A stretch of 36,505 nt of DNA from Solirubrobacteraceae bacterium (GTDB lineage Bacteria; Actinomycetota; Thermoleophilia; Solirubrobacterales; Solirubrobacteraceae), in contig JAEMQS010000034.1 of assembly GCA_016463765.1 (NCBI GenBank), positions 1-36,505 of the forward strand, written 5' to 3'. Of this stretch, positions 23,108 to 31,914 are shown one piece after another (position 1 is the stretch's first letter; every line of letters starts with the position of its first letter). A model generated the notes under the pieces. It was given only the letters and a program-made list of their open reading frames with translations. It had not been told where the DNA came from and searched no databases. Position numbers and translations under genes: made by a program.

Positions 23108-24085
23108 CTACTGAACCTGCTTGACCGCCGCGGTCAGTTCCTCGGCCGAGAACGCGCCCTCGAACCGCTCGACGACCTTGCCGTCGCGATCGATGACGAA
23201 GATCCACGGCTCCGTGGGCAGGCCCCACTCGCCCACCTGAGGGCGGAAGCCCTTGTTCACGTCGTTGTCGACGTAGATCTCCTGCTGGATGAAGTTCACG
23301 CCATCGCCGTTCTCGGCGCGGACCTGCTCGGCGATGTCGACGACCGGGCCGCAGACCTGGGTCTGGCAGAGCGCCGGGGTCGCGAACTGCAGGACGACAG
23401 GCTCCTTGCCCAGCACGTCCGAGAAGTTCGTGCGCAGCATCTCCTTGGGCGGCGGGACGCGCGTGGAGAGCTGCTCGAGGTCGCCGCCGACGTCGGCCTC
23501 GGTGAGCGTGTTGATGTCGATGGCGTCGTCGCCGACGTCCGGCACGCCGTTCTTCGCGCCGACCTTGAACTCGAACGACGACCCCATCTGCAGCTCGCCG
23601 TCGACCTCGGCCACCGCGAACATGACGCGCGACCCGCGACGCTCGAAGGGCACCTCGGCGACCCAGATCGTGTCGCCTCCCTCCAGGTCGGCGGCCGCCT
23701 GGGCACTGCGGTACTGCGGCTTGACGTCGACCGATTCCTTGCGCGCGACGTACGGGCCCTGGACGTCGCTCCCGTCGGGGCGCGCGCTGTAGACGGCGGC
23801 GCTCGTCGCATCGACCTGCTTGCGGGCGACGTCGAAGAGCGCGAAGCCGACGCGGTTGTCCCCCACGCGCATCACCGAGGTGCTCGGCGCGAAGACCGGG
23901 CCCTCCGGGAGGTCAGCGGCGAAGGTGTCGACCTGTTGGCCGTTGCCCTCCGGGAAGTCGGCGGGCTCGGCGGTCGCGGTCTGCGCGGTGGTCGCGGCGC
24001 TGTCGCCGTCGTCCGATCCCCCACAGCCCGCGACGACGAGCACGCCGGCGATGAGCAGGCTGGCGAGCAGGGCGAGTCGCGTCAC
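23108..24085 (-). CDS. Thioredoxin-like lipoprotein
   Basis: A 325-residue lipoprotein. The signal ends in a lipobox VVAGC with the lipidated Cys21, followed by an Asp/Ser/Thr-rich spacer. The middle third (about 50-175) is beta-rich and unrecognised. The C-terminal third is thioredoxin-like: VVLQFATPALCQTQVCGPVVDIAEQV carries a C-x4-C pair (Cys240, Cys245), then PTEPWIFVIDRDGKVVERFEG. The C-x4-C spacing differs from the C-x2-C of disulfide oxidoreductases, so redox chemistry or metal handling is possible but unproven. GTG 24085 is chosen because TACACT lies 7 nt upstream and the signal peptide starts there. Located outside the membrane. Confidence 0.82.
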   Translation of the reverse strand: MTRLALLASLLIAGVLVVAGCGGSDDGDSAATTAQTATAEPADFPEGNGQQVDTFAADLPEGPVFAPSTSVMRVGDNRVGFALFDVARKQVDATSAAVYSARPDGSDVQGPYVARKESVDVKPQYRSAQAAADLEGGDTIWVAEVPFERRGSRVMFAVAEVDGELQMGSSFEFKVGAKNGVPDVGDDAIDINTLTEADVGGDLEQLSTRVPPPKEMLRTNFSDVLGKEPVVLQFATPALCQTQVCGPVVDIAEQVRAENGDGVNFIQQEIYVDNDVNKGFRPQVGEWGLPTEPWIFVIDRDGKVVERFEGAFSAEELTAAVKQVQ

Positions 24086-24092
24086 GATCGCG

Positions 24093-24098
24093 AGTGTA
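24093..24098 (-). promoter_or_regulatory. Probable -10 element of the lipoprotein gene (leaderless)
   Basis: TACACT on the minus strand ends 7 nt before the GTG at 24085, the same hexamer and spacing as at yebC. Confidence 0.45.
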
Positions 24099-24152
24099 GG
24101 CGGTGGTGTGATGGGATACCGCCGCTTGGCACACGAGGACGGGAGACGGGTC

Positions 24153-24893
24153 ATGGCGCAGCGTGCGGCGTTGGTCACGGGGGCATCGAGCGGGATCGGG
24201 CTGGCGATCGCCCGGATGCTGGGCGCCGAGGGCTACGGCCTGACGATCGCCGCGCGGCGGCCCGAGAAGCTCGAGGAGGCCGCCCAGTCCCTGCGCGACG
24301 AGGGCCTCGACCTCCAGGCGATTCCCGGCAACCTGGCCGACGAGGAGCACATCCAGTCGGTCGTCGCCGCGCATCGCGAGAAGTACGGGCGCCTCGACGT
24401 GCTGGTCAACAACGCGGGGGTCGGCGCCGGGCAGCCCGTCGGCGACATCACCGCGAAGCGGCTCGACCTCCAGCTCGACCTCAACCTGCGGTCGCTCGTG
24501 CTCTTCTACCGCGAGTCCGTCGGGATGCTGCGTGAGGCCGGCGCCGAGCACCGCAACGCGCTCGTCGTCAACACCGCGTCGATCTCCGGGAAGAGCGGCG
24601 AGGCGTGGCTGTCGGTCTACAGCGCCACCAAGCACGGCGTGGTGGGCTTCACCGAGGCGATGAACAAGGAGCTCGCGGGCGACGGGATCAAGTCGTGCGC
24701 GCTGTGCCCGGGCTTCGTCGACACCCCGATGACGGACTTCGTCAAGGGGGCGGTCCCCGCCGATCAGATGATCCGCCCGGAGGACATCGCGGAGGGCGTG
24801 CGGATGCTGCTGCGCGTCTCCCCCGGCTGCGTCGTCCCGGAGATCATCTTCCAGCAGCCCGGTGGCGGTCTGACGGGCCAGCCGGCGGCCTGA
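24153..24893 (+). CDS. Short-chain dehydrogenase/reductase (SDR)
   Basis: A 246-residue classical SDR that oxidises or reduces an alcohol/carbonyl with NAD(P). The cofactor motif TGASSGIG, the NNAG motif and the Ser-Tyr-Lys active site (NTASISGKSGEAWLSVYSATKHG) are present, with CPGFVDTPMTDF after it. An Arg pair after the second strand (AARRPEK) favours NADP(H). The frame is open upstream on the lipoprotein side, but ATG 24153 gives the family N-terminus and has GGGAGA about 8 nt upstream. Substrate unknown. It is divergent from the lipoprotein gene, with 67 bp between the two starts. Confidence 0.9.
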   Translation: MAQRAALVTGASSGIGLAIARMLGAEGYGLTIAARRPEKLEEAAQSLRDEGLDLQAIPGNLADEEHIQSVVAAHREKYGRLDVLVNNAGVGAGQPVGDITAKRLDLQLDLNLRSLVLFYRESVGMLREAGAEHRNALVVNTASISGKSGEAWLSVYSATKHGVVGFTEAMNKELAGDGIKSCALCPGFVDTPMTDFVKGAVPADQMIRPEDIAEGVRMLLRVSPGCVVPEIIFQQPGGGLTGQPAA

Positions 24894-24940
24894 GCAGGGA
24901 CACACCAGAAACAAGACTGGCGGACCGGGCCGTGCGGCTT

Positions 24941-24946
24941 TACCAT
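24941..24946 (+). promoter_or_regulatory. Probable -10 element of the first PKD cassette (leaderless)
   Basis: TACCAT lies 6 nt before the GTG at 24953, without a Shine-Dalgarno. Identical to the hexamer before manB. Confidence 0.4.
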
Positions 24947-24952
24947 GGCTCC

Positions 24953-27900
24953 GTGATCGTGGACACATTGACCACGCGCGGGCGGGGGCTCGGCGCGGCG
25001 GTCGCGACGGTCGTCGTGCTGCTGCTCGCGATTCCCGCGACGGCCAGCGCCGCGCTGTCCATCAACGTCAACCCCAGCAGCCCACGCCCGGGCGAGCCGG
25101 TCAGCATCAGCGCGTCCGGTTCCTGCGACGGCACCTGCTGGAGCTGGAGCTGGAAGGTCGGGTCGACCGTCGTCGACGCCGGCGGCGGATTCCCGGACCC
25201 GTACGTCTACGAGAACGGCTTCCCGACCACGGGCGAGCGGCGCGTGACGCTCAACTACTCCCGGCTGTCGTTCACCCCGCCGTACGAGTTCGAGGTGACG
25301 AAGACGTTCAACGTCGTGGCGAACCGCGCGCCGGTCGCGTCGTTCTCCTTCAACCCGACGGTGCCGATCATCAACCAGCTGGTGACGTTCACCGACACGT
25401 CGACGGACCCCGAGGGCGACACGCTGACCCGCGCGTGGGACACCGACAACGACGGCGCGTTCGACGACGGCGACGGCACGACGGCCAGCCGGAGCTTCCC
25501 GACGGCCGGAGCCCGCCAGGTGCGCCTGCGCGTCCGCGACGAGTACGGCGCGGAGACCATCTCCAGCCGCACGGTCACCGTCGCCAACGGGGGTCCGCAG
25601 ATCACGCTCTCGGTCACCCCGACGACGGTGCCCACCGGGTCACCCGTGGCGTTCTCGGCCGCAGGCACCGACCCCGATGGCGGCGAGGTCACGTACGCGT
25701 GGGACCTCGACGGCGACGGTGTCTACAACGACTCCACCGCTGCGGTCCCGCCGGCGCGCTCCTATCCGCGGGCCCGGACGCTGAACATCAGCGTGCGCGT
25801 GACCGACGACGACGGGACCGACGTCTCGACCGGCCAGCGCGACCAGATCATCACCGTGACGAACCGGCTGCCCTCGGTGCCGACGATCGCCGCCGTGCCC
25901 GGATCGGCGGTTCCCGGCGACAGCGTCCAGCTGACCGCCACCGCGACCGACCCGGAGGGCACCGCGCTCACGTATGCGTGGGACCTGGACGACGACGGCG
26001 CGTTCGACGACGGCACCGGCGCGAGCCTGAACCGCACCATGCCGGCCTCGGGGCCCCTCACCGCGCAGGTCCGCGTGACCGACGCCGACAACGGCTCGGC
26101 GACCTCGTCGCGCTTCACGCTGAACCCGGCCAACCGCCCGCCCGTCGCGTCGTTCACGGTGTCCGATCCCAGCCCCGCGATCGGGCAGACGATCACGCTG
26201 ACCGACACGTCGACCGACCCGGACGGCCAGACCCTGACGCGCACCTGGGATCTCGACGACGACGGCGAGTTCGACGACGGCACGGGCACGGCGCCCACCA
26301 CGTCGTTCTCGACCCCCGGCGCCAAGACCATCCGCATGCGCGCGAGCGACGGCGCCGCGGGCGTCATCGCCAGCCGCACCGTGACCGTGCGCAACCTGAC
26401 GCCGACCGGGACGCTGAGCGTGACGCCGAAGACTGTGCCCACCGGGACGCCCGTCTCGTTCTCGCTCACCGCGGCGGACCCCGACGGCGGCGCCGTGACG
26501 TACGCGTGGGACCTCGACGGCGACGGCGCGTACGACGACAGCACGAGCGCGACGCCGCCCGCGCAGTCCTACGCGCGGTCGGGGGCGCGGACCGTGGGTG
26601 TGCGGGTCACGGACACCGACGGCGACGCCGCCACCGCGACGCTGCAGCTGACCGACACCGTCACGGTGACCAACCGCGTGCCGAGCGTGCCGACGATCAC
26701 GCCGGTCCCGGGCGTCGCCGTCCGCGGCCAGACCGTCCGCCTGACCGCCGCCGCGACCGACCCCGAAGGCACAGCGGTGACCTACGCGTGGGACCTCGAC
26801 AACGACGGCGCATTCGACGACGGCACCGGCGCGAGCCTGGACCGCACGATGCCCGCCTCCGGCGTCCTCGCGGCCAAGGTCCGCGCCACCGACGCCGACA
26901 ACGGAACGACCGACTCAGCGCCCTTCACCCTCACCGCGGGTAACCGGGCGCCGGTGGCGTCGTTCACCGCGAGCACCGCGACGCCGAAGATCGGGGACCC
27001 TGTCACGTTCGACGACACCTCGACGGATGCCGACGGCCAGGCGCTGACCCGTGCGTGGGACCTCGACGGCGACGGCGCCTTCGACGACGGCACCGGTGCG
27101 GGCGCGACGACATCCTTCCCCGTCGCCGGCGAGGTGATCGTGCGGCTGCGCGTCAGCGACGGCGTCGACTCGTCGGTCGCCACGCGCACGATCACCGTGA
27201 GCAACGTGACACCGACGGGCACGCTGACCGTGACGCCGAAGACCGTGCCCACCGGAACGCCCGTCTCGTTCTCGCTCACCGCGAGCGATCCCGACGGCGG
27301 TGCCGTCACGTATGCCTGGGACCTCGACGGCGACGGCGCGTACGACGACAGCACGAGCGCGGCGCCGGCGGCCCGGTCATACGCCCGGTCGGGCGTGCGG
27401 ACCGTCGGGGTGCGAATCACGGACACCGACGGCGACGCCGCCACCGCGACGCTGCAGCTGACCGACACCGTCACGGTGACCAACCGCGTGCCGAGCGTGC
27501 CGACGATCACGCCGGTCCCGGGCGTCGCCGTCCGCGGCCAGACCGTCCGCCTGACCGCCGCCGCGACCGACCCCGAAGGCACAGCGGTGACCTACGCGTG
27601 GGACCTCGACAACGACGGCGCATTCGACGACGGCACCGGCGCGAGCCTGGACCGCACGATGCCCGCCTCCGGCGTCCTCGCGGCCAAGGTCCGCGCCACC
27701 GACGCCGACAACGGAACGACCGACTCAGCGCCCTTCACCCTCACCGCGGGTAACCGGGCGCCGGTGGCGTCGTTCACCGCGAGCACCGCGACGCCGAAGA
27801 TCGGGGACCCTGTCACGTTCGACGACACCTCGACGGATGCCGACGGCCAGGCGCTGACCCGTGCGTGGGACCTCGACGGCGACGGCGCCTTCGACGACGG

Positions 27901-28543
27901 CACCGGTGCGGGCGCGACGACATCCTTCCCCGTCGCCGGCGAGGTGATCGTGCGGCTGCGCGTCAGCGACGGCGTCGACTCGTCGGTCGCCACGCGCACG
28001 ATCACCGTCACCGGACCGGGATCTGTCGACCCCCCGGTCGAGGAGCCGCTTCCGACGCCCGTGACCGACCCCGTCGTCATCGCCGCCGGCACCCCGTTCG
28101 TCTCCGACCCGGCGCCCGCGCCCGCGCCGGCCCCGACGCCCGCCGGGACCAAGCCCTCCACCACCCGTGAGAAGACCGCCCCGCTGCGCCTGCTGCGCCC
28201 GTTCCCGCGCGTGCGGATCCAGGGGAACCTGACGCGGCGCGGCGCGCGCTTCACCCGGATCACGGTCACCGCGCCGCGCGGCACCCGGGTGCGCGCCGAC
28301 TGCTCGGGCCGTGGCTGCCCGCGCAAGCGCGTCACGAAGACGACCGGCCGCAGCGGCGTCATCCGCCTCACGCCGATGCTCGGATCGTTCCGCGCGGGGG
28401 CCACGATCACGATCCGGGCCACGCGGGCCGGCGCGATCGGCAAGTACACGCAGATCGTGGTCCGCCGGGGCAAGGCGCCGCGACGCATCGACCGGTGTCT
28501 GCGACCCGGAGCGACCGTTCCGACCCGCTGTCCGGCAAACTGA
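24953..28543 (+). CDS. Large secreted PKD-repeat protein with C-terminal RPFP four-Cys module (cassette 1, gene 1)
   Basis: A 1196-residue exported surface protein. Signal peptide (LGAAVATVVVLLLAIPATASAA), then an Ig-like domain with a Cys pair (SCDGTCWSWSW), then ten PKD domains of about 90 residues. The last nine form three triplets with a 270-residue period, and the last two triplets are nearly identical. Each PKD has a D-x-D-x-D-G loop (for example WDLDGDGAYDD) that may bind calcium. A Pro/Ala linker leads to the C-terminal module (LLRPFPRVRIQG, CSGRGC, DRC, TRC). GTG 24953 is set by TACCAT; a GTG two codons later is possible. The long upstream open frame is a shadow of the SDR gene. Followed closely by a small TM protein and a pseudokinase. 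Confidence 0.87.
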   Translation: MIVDTLTTRGRGLGAAVATVVVLLLAIPATASAALSINVNPSSPRPGEPVSISASGSCDGTCWSWSWKVGSTVVDAGGGFPDPYVYENGFPTTGERRVTLNYSRLSFTPPYEFEVTKTFNVVANRAPVASFSFNPTVPIINQLVTFTDTSTDPEGDTLTRAWDTDNDGAFDDGDGTTASRSFPTAGARQVRLRVRDEYGAETISSRTVTVANGGPQITLSVTPTTVPTGSPVAFSAAGTDPDGGEVTYAWDLDGDGVYNDSTAAVPPARSYPRARTLNISVRVTDDDGTDVSTGQRDQIITVTNRLPSVPTIAAVPGSAVPGDSVQLTATATDPEGTALTYAWDLDDDGAFDDGTGASLNRTMPASGPLTAQVRVTDADNGSATSSRFTLNPANRPPVASFTVSDPSPAIGQTITLTDTSTDPDGQTLTRTWDLDDDGEFDDGTGTAPTTSFSTPGAKTIRMRASDGAAGVIASRTVTVRNLTPTGTLSVTPKTVPTGTPVSFSLTAADPDGGAVTYAWDLDGDGAYDDSTSATPPAQSYARSGARTVGVRVTDTDGDAATATLQLTDTVTVTNRVPSVPTITPVPGVAVRGQTVRLTAAATDPEGTAVTYAWDLDNDGAFDDGTGASLDRTMPASGVLAAKVRATDADNGTTDSAPFTLTAGNRAPVASFTASTATPKIGDPVTFDDTSTDADGQALTRAWDLDGDGAFDDGTGAGATTSFPVAGEVIVRLRVSDGVDSSVATRTITVSNVTPTGTLTVTPKTVPTGTPVSFSLTASDPDGGAVTYAWDLDGDGAYDDSTSAAPAARSYARSGVRTVGVRITDTDGDAATATLQLTDTVTVTNRVPSVPTITPVPGVAVRGQTVRLTAAATDPEGTAVTYAWDLDNDGAFDDGTGASLDRTMPASGVLAAKVRATDADNGTTDSAPFTLTAGNRAPVASFTASTATPKIGDPVTFDDTSTDADGQALTRAWDLDGDGAFDDGTGAGATTSFPVAGEVIVRLRVSDGVDSSVATRTITVTGPGSVDPPVEEPLPTPVTDPVVIAAGTPFVSDPAPAPAPAPTPAGTKPSTTREKTAPLRLLRPFPRVRIQGNLTRRGARFTRITVTAPRGTRVRADCSGRGCPRKRVTKTTGRSGVIRLTPMLGSFRAGATITIRATRAGAIGKYTQIVVRRGKAPRRIDRCLRPGATVPTRCPAN
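26607..27198 (+). repeat. Exact 592-bp direct repeat, copy 1 (PKD triplet)
   Basis: Identical base for base to 27417-28008 on line-by-line comparison, with a period of 810 bp (270 codons). It covers the end of PKD 6 and all of PKD 7 and 8. Confidence 0.93.
27417..28008 (+). repeat. Exact 592-bp direct repeat, copy 2 (PKD triplet)
   Basis: Second copy of 26607-27198. No synonymous differences inside, whereas the sequence just outside differs, so the copy is recent or kept alike by gene conversion. Confidence 0.93.
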
Positions 28544-28548
28544 ACACC

Positions 28549-28974
28549 GTGCCGGTCACCCCCCTTGCCGCCGCGGCGCTCGTCGCCATCTGTTTCGCCC
28601 TGCCGTTCGGCGTTGCGGCGCTGTTCGACGACGGCCCGCAGCCGCAACCGGTGGCAGTCTCCCGGCCGGCGGTCGAGGTCGTCGAGGACGAGGCGCCCAC
28701 CGACGTCCGTATCTCCACGCTCGACCGCGCGCCACGCCTGCCCGCCCTGCGCAACCCGATCGAGCCGGACGAGCCCGCCCCCGCGCCCGCAGCGTCGGCG
28801 CCTGCGGCCGACGAACCGGCCGCGGCCGCCCCGGCACCGACCCCTGCGCCCGCTCCCGCACCGGCCCCCGCGCCGGCGCCGAGCTCCGGTGGCGGCGGCT
28901 CGAATGGTGGGAGCTTTGATTCCGGTGGCTCCGGCGGGAGTGGTAGTTCTGACAGCTTCGATTCGACTCGCTGA
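28549..28974 (+). CDS. Small single-TM Pro/Ala-rich protein with Ser-Gly tail (cassette 1, gene 2)
   Basis: A protein of about 141 residues starting at GTG, 5 bp after the PKD stop. Residues 3-25 (LAAAALVAICFALPFGVAALF) are one membrane helix. A short region (PVAVSRPAVEVVEDEAP, RAPRLPALR) matches the second-cassette homologue, then a long Pro/Ala stretch, then a tail SSGGGGSNGGSFDSGG with a second SFDS. The charge pattern suggests the C-terminal part is outside the cell. A longer in-frame start (28495) overlapping the PKD gene is possible; the homologue at 35482 does overlap its neighbour. Not recognised as a known family. It probably spans the cell wall and may present its tail to the PKD protein; this is inference. 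Confidence 0.68.
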   Translation: MPVTPLAAAALVAICFALPFGVAALFDDGPQPQPVAVSRPAVEVVEDEAPTDVRISTLDRAPRLPALRNPIEPDEPAPAPAASAPAADEPAAAAPAPTPAPAPAPAPAPAPSSGGGGSNGGSFDSGGSGGSGSSDSFDSTR

Positions 28975-28980
28975 GCGCCC

Positions 28981-31341
28981 ATGACGCCTGATTCCCCGCC
29001 CACGCCGCTTCCTGACGGCTACGACCTCCTCGCCGCCGACGGTGAGCGCGCCGGCCTCGCCGACGTCGTCCGTGTGCGCCGCCAGGCCGACGGTGAGGAG
29101 CTCACGCTCGCCGTCCTGACGCCGCTGGTCAGCGGCGACGAGCGGTTCGTCGGCTACGTCCTGGCCGTCGCCGACCGGCTGCGTCACATCGAGCATCCCG
29201 GCGTCGCGACCGTCGTCGACTCCGGCCAGACCGACGGGCGCGCGTGGGTGCTCTCCGCCACGCCGGCCGGGCGCACGGTGCGCAGCATCCTCGAGGACGG
29301 GACGATCGAGCCGACGCGGGCGCTCGACCTCTTCGAGCCGCTGGCGCGGGCGCTGCGTGCCGCGTCGGACTTCGGGCTGCACCATCGCGACCTCGACGCG
29401 GGCAACGTCCTCATCACCGCGGACGATCGCGCGGTGCTGCTGGAGGCCGCGTTCATCGACCCGCTCGCGATCCCGTTCGCCCGCGACACCCGCCCGGACC
29501 TGCTCACGTACGTCCCGCCGGAGCGCCTGCGAGCCGCGGCGCCCGACCCGCGGGCCGACGTCCACCTGCTGGGCGGCCTGCTGCTGACGGCGCTCACCGG
29601 CCACCCGCCGGGCTCCCACGCCGACCTGGTCCTGCGCGATCGCGACCGGGTGGGCGCGGTCCCCGAGGAACTCGATCTCGTGCTGTGGCGGGCTCTGGCC
29701 GCCGACCCGCTGCAGCGCCCGGCGACGCCCCGCGACTTCTTCCACCAGGCCCGCCGTGCACTGGGCGGCGAGGCGCCGGAGCGCTTCATCCGCCAGCCGC
29801 AGCCCTCGGTCTCGGGCAATCCGGTCGCGTCGACGGACATCGTCCGCTGGGGCGGCTCAGGGAACGTCGCGAGCACGCTCCGCGGGCCGCAGAACCTCGT
29901 CAGCCGCGTCTCGTCGAGCGTGTCGGGCTGGTCGACGTCGGCAGGCCGCGTCGTCCGCGACGCCGGAGGCAGCATCAGCGGCTTCATCAGCCGGCTGCGA
30001 CCAGGCGGGTCACGCACCGGGTACAGCGAGGCCGAGCGGCCGCCCGCCGCGCCGCGGACCCCGACGGCCACGCGTGCCGCCGGCGAGCTCGAAGCCCCCG
30101 CTGACGATGCGGACCCTCACCCGGCCGGTTCTGCCTCGGCGCGCGCCGCCAACGGCGCCGCGCCTCCCGCGTCCGACCCCGCTGCGCGCCTGGGCGCCGC
30201 GGCTGAACGACTCCGTCGCGCCACGCCGCCGCCCGCCGGCACGGCCGTGGCACCGGTGGCGGTCGCCAGTGCGCCCGCGGCCGCGCCGCCGGTCGACCAA
30301 CCCGTCCGTGCGCCCGAGCCCGACGAGACCGAACCCGAGCCTGAGTGGCCGTCGACCGACCCCGCCGTCCGGCTGCGCGCCGAGCGCGCACGGCGGCGCC
30401 GGTCGCTGCTCGTCGGCGTCGCCGCCGTCGCAGCCCTGGCGGCCGGGACGGGCGTCGTCGTCGCGACCAGCGGCGACGACACCCCCACCCAGCAGGCGCC
30501 CGAGGCCGAGCGCACCGCGCAGGGCCCCATCGCACTGACCCATCCGCCGCAGTGGCAGACCGTCGATCCGGTCCCGCCCGTCCTCGGCGTCGCCCTCCAG
30601 GACCCCGTCGCGCTGGAGCCGCGCGGGATAACGGGCTTCGTGCCCGGGTCCGCCACGCTCGTCGCGGGAACGTTCCCCGAGACGGACGCCACGCTGCTGC
30701 CGCCCGGGCTCGCCGACGAGCTCGAGCAGCCGCCCCAGCCGGAGGCGATCCGGGTCGGGGACCTCGAGGGGTATCGCTACCGCGGCCTCGCGCGCGCCGG
30801 CGACGCGGGCGGCGTCGTCGACCTGTACGTCTTCGGGACCGACCGGGGGACGCTCGCGGTCAGCTGCTTTACCGGGGTGGAGATCTCCGCCGCGCTCCGG
30901 CGCCAGTGCGGCGCCATCGCCGGCTCGCTGCAGGCCGAGGGCGTCGCCCCCGCCACGCTCGGCCCGTCGGCCGAGTACGGCCGGGCGCTGCGCCGCACCA
31001 TCGACCGCCTCAACCGCGACCGCGACACGCTGCGCACCGAACTGCGCGCGGCGCGCACGCCGCGCGGGCAGTCCCGGCTGTCGGACCGCCTCGCCGGGGT
31101 CTACCGCCAGTCGGCAGGCCGGCTCGCGGCGATCGAGGCGCCGGCCGCCGTCGACGGCGAGCACCAGGCCATCGTCCGCCAGATGCGGCTGGTCGCCAAC
31201 AGCTATGACCGCCTGGCGGCCGCGGCCCGCGCCGACAACCGCTCGGCGTTCAACCGGGCACGAGATCAGGTGCGCGGTCGCGAAGCGCAGCTCGACGCGC
31301 TGCTTCGCGGGCTGCGCGACGACGGCTACCGCCTGGACTGA
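28981..31341 (+). CDS. Membrane-anchored pseudokinase with extracellular domain (cassette 1, gene 3)
   Basis: A 786-residue PknB-like protein. Residues about 12-260 are a Ser/Thr-kinase fold: HRDLDAGN is kept (H135, R136, D137, N142), as are PPE (179-181) and ADPLQRP. The ATP-anchoring Lys is replaced (LTLAVL for VALKVL), the helix C Glu is absent, there is no glycine-rich loop, and DFG is replaced by EAA (155-157). Phosphotransfer is therefore unlikely. A Ser/Pro/Ala-rich linker follows, then RRRR and one membrane helix (about 475-496), then some 290 extracellular residues with a mixed domain having two Cys (VSCFTG, RRQCGA) and a C-terminal helical bundle. It starts 6 bp after the small TM gene. 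Probably a signalling scaffold. Confidence 0.82.
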   Translation: MTPDSPPTPLPDGYDLLAADGERAGLADVVRVRRQADGEELTLAVLTPLVSGDERFVGYVLAVADRLRHIEHPGVATVVDSGQTDGRAWVLSATPAGRTVRSILEDGTIEPTRALDLFEPLARALRAASDFGLHHRDLDAGNVLITADDRAVLLEAAFIDPLAIPFARDTRPDLLTYVPPERLRAAAPDPRADVHLLGGLLLTALTGHPPGSHADLVLRDRDRVGAVPEELDLVLWRALAADPLQRPATPRDFFHQARRALGGEAPERFIRQPQPSVSGNPVASTDIVRWGGSGNVASTLRGPQNLVSRVSSSVSGWSTSAGRVVRDAGGSISGFISRLRPGGSRTGYSEAERPPAAPRTPTATRAAGELEAPADDADPHPAGSASARAANGAAPPASDPAARLGAAAERLRRATPPPAGTAVAPVAVASAPAAAPPVDQPVRAPEPDETEPEPEWPSTDPAVRLRAERARRRRSLLVGVAAVAALAAGTGVVVATSGDDTPTQQAPEAERTAQGPIALTHPPQWQTVDPVPPVLGVALQDPVALEPRGITGFVPGSATLVAGTFPETDATLLPPGLADELEQPPQPEAIRVGDLEGYRYRGLARAGDAGGVVDLYVFGTDRGTLAVSCFTGVEISAALRRQCGAIAGSLQAEGVAPATLGPSAEYGRALRRTIDRLNRDRDTLRTELRAARTPRGQSRLSDRLAGVYRQSAGRLAAIEAPAAVDGEHQAIVRQMRLVANSYDRLAAAARADNRSAFNRARDQVRGREAQLDALLRGLRDDGYRLD

Positions 31342-31843
31342 CGGGCGCCGTGGCCGACTCGTGCAGCCAGTCGCTGCCGGTGTCCGCCGCCTCGCGGGCG
31401 CGCCGGTCGCGCGCCAGCGCCTGGTGCTCGGTGCGCACGGCACCGAGATTGACGGCGTCGCGCTCGTGACGCTCGCGGCGCAGCGCACGGTGCTCGGCGA
31501 CCGCGGCGCGCAGGTCGACATGCTCGTCGGCGAGCAGGCTCGCTTGCAGCGTGGCGATCAGCGTCGTGAGCTCGCGATCGGTGACCACGCGCGACTGCCC
31601 CTGCGCCACCCCGCAGAACTGGTCCCACGCACGGGCGAAGCGGTTGGCGTCCGTCCGGACCCCGCGCCGGTGCACGGCCAGCATCGGGCAGACCCCGGCG
31701 CCCCCGGCGACATAGGCGCCCGCGACGATCGTCTCCTCCTGGACGCCGTCCAGCATCGCGGTCCGCGCGTCACGCGGCAGCGCGTTGACCGCGATGCGCA
31801 AGCGCTCGGTCCGGGTCCTTCCCATACTCTTGCGTCCGGTCAT
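31250..31843 (-). CDS. Conserved-looking hypothetical protein
   Basis: A protein of up to 197 residues of unknown function. The N-terminal core (TERLRIAVNALPRDARTAMLDGVQEETIVAGAYV, then GVCPMLAVHRRGVRTDANRFARAWDQFCG) looks well folded and resembles a hypothetical family I recall from Thermoleophilia. Next comes a helical region rich in Arg and Glu (LRAAVAEHRALRRERHERDAV). The basic tail overlaps the last 92 bp of the convergent pseudokinase gene. ATG 31843 or ATG 31825 may be the start; neither has a Shine-Dalgarno, and a TACCGT hexamer lies 11 nt before the former. No signal or membrane segment. Confidence 0.65.
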   Translation of the reverse strand: MTGRKSMGRTRTERLRIAVNALPRDARTAMLDGVQEETIVAGAYVAGGAGVCPMLAVHRRGVRTDANRFARAWDQFCGVAQGQSRVVTDRELTTLIATLQASLLADEHVDLRAAVAEHRALRRERHERDAVNLGAVRTEHQALARDRRAREAADTGSDWLHESATAPVSPGGSRRRAAREAARRAALRDRAPDLVPG

Positions 31844-31900
31844 GGGCCGGTCGCACGGTACGGCGGTACGTCGCGACGGACAAGGCTCACCCTCCCCATG

Positions 31901-31906
31901 AAGGAG
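31901..31906 (+). promoter_or_regulatory. Strong Shine-Dalgarno of the LLM oxidoreductase
   Basis: AAGGAG lies 8 nt before the ATG at 31915. It is one of few clear ribosome-binding sites in the window and contrasts with the leaderless-type starts. Confidence 0.75.
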
Positions 31907-31914
31907 ATCTTGCA

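Noticed and set aside
24605..24952. Upstream extension of the large PKD gene frame
   Set aside because: It overlaps the SDR gene out of frame; the signal peptide begins only at 24953.
25590..28008. Possible CRISPR-like array because of regular repeats
   Set aside because: The repeats are coding PKD domains in one open frame, with a 270-codon period and no spacers.
27592..29745. 717-residue minus-strand open frame
   Set aside because: Antisense shadow of the PKD, small TM and pseudokinase genes; low-complexity translation.
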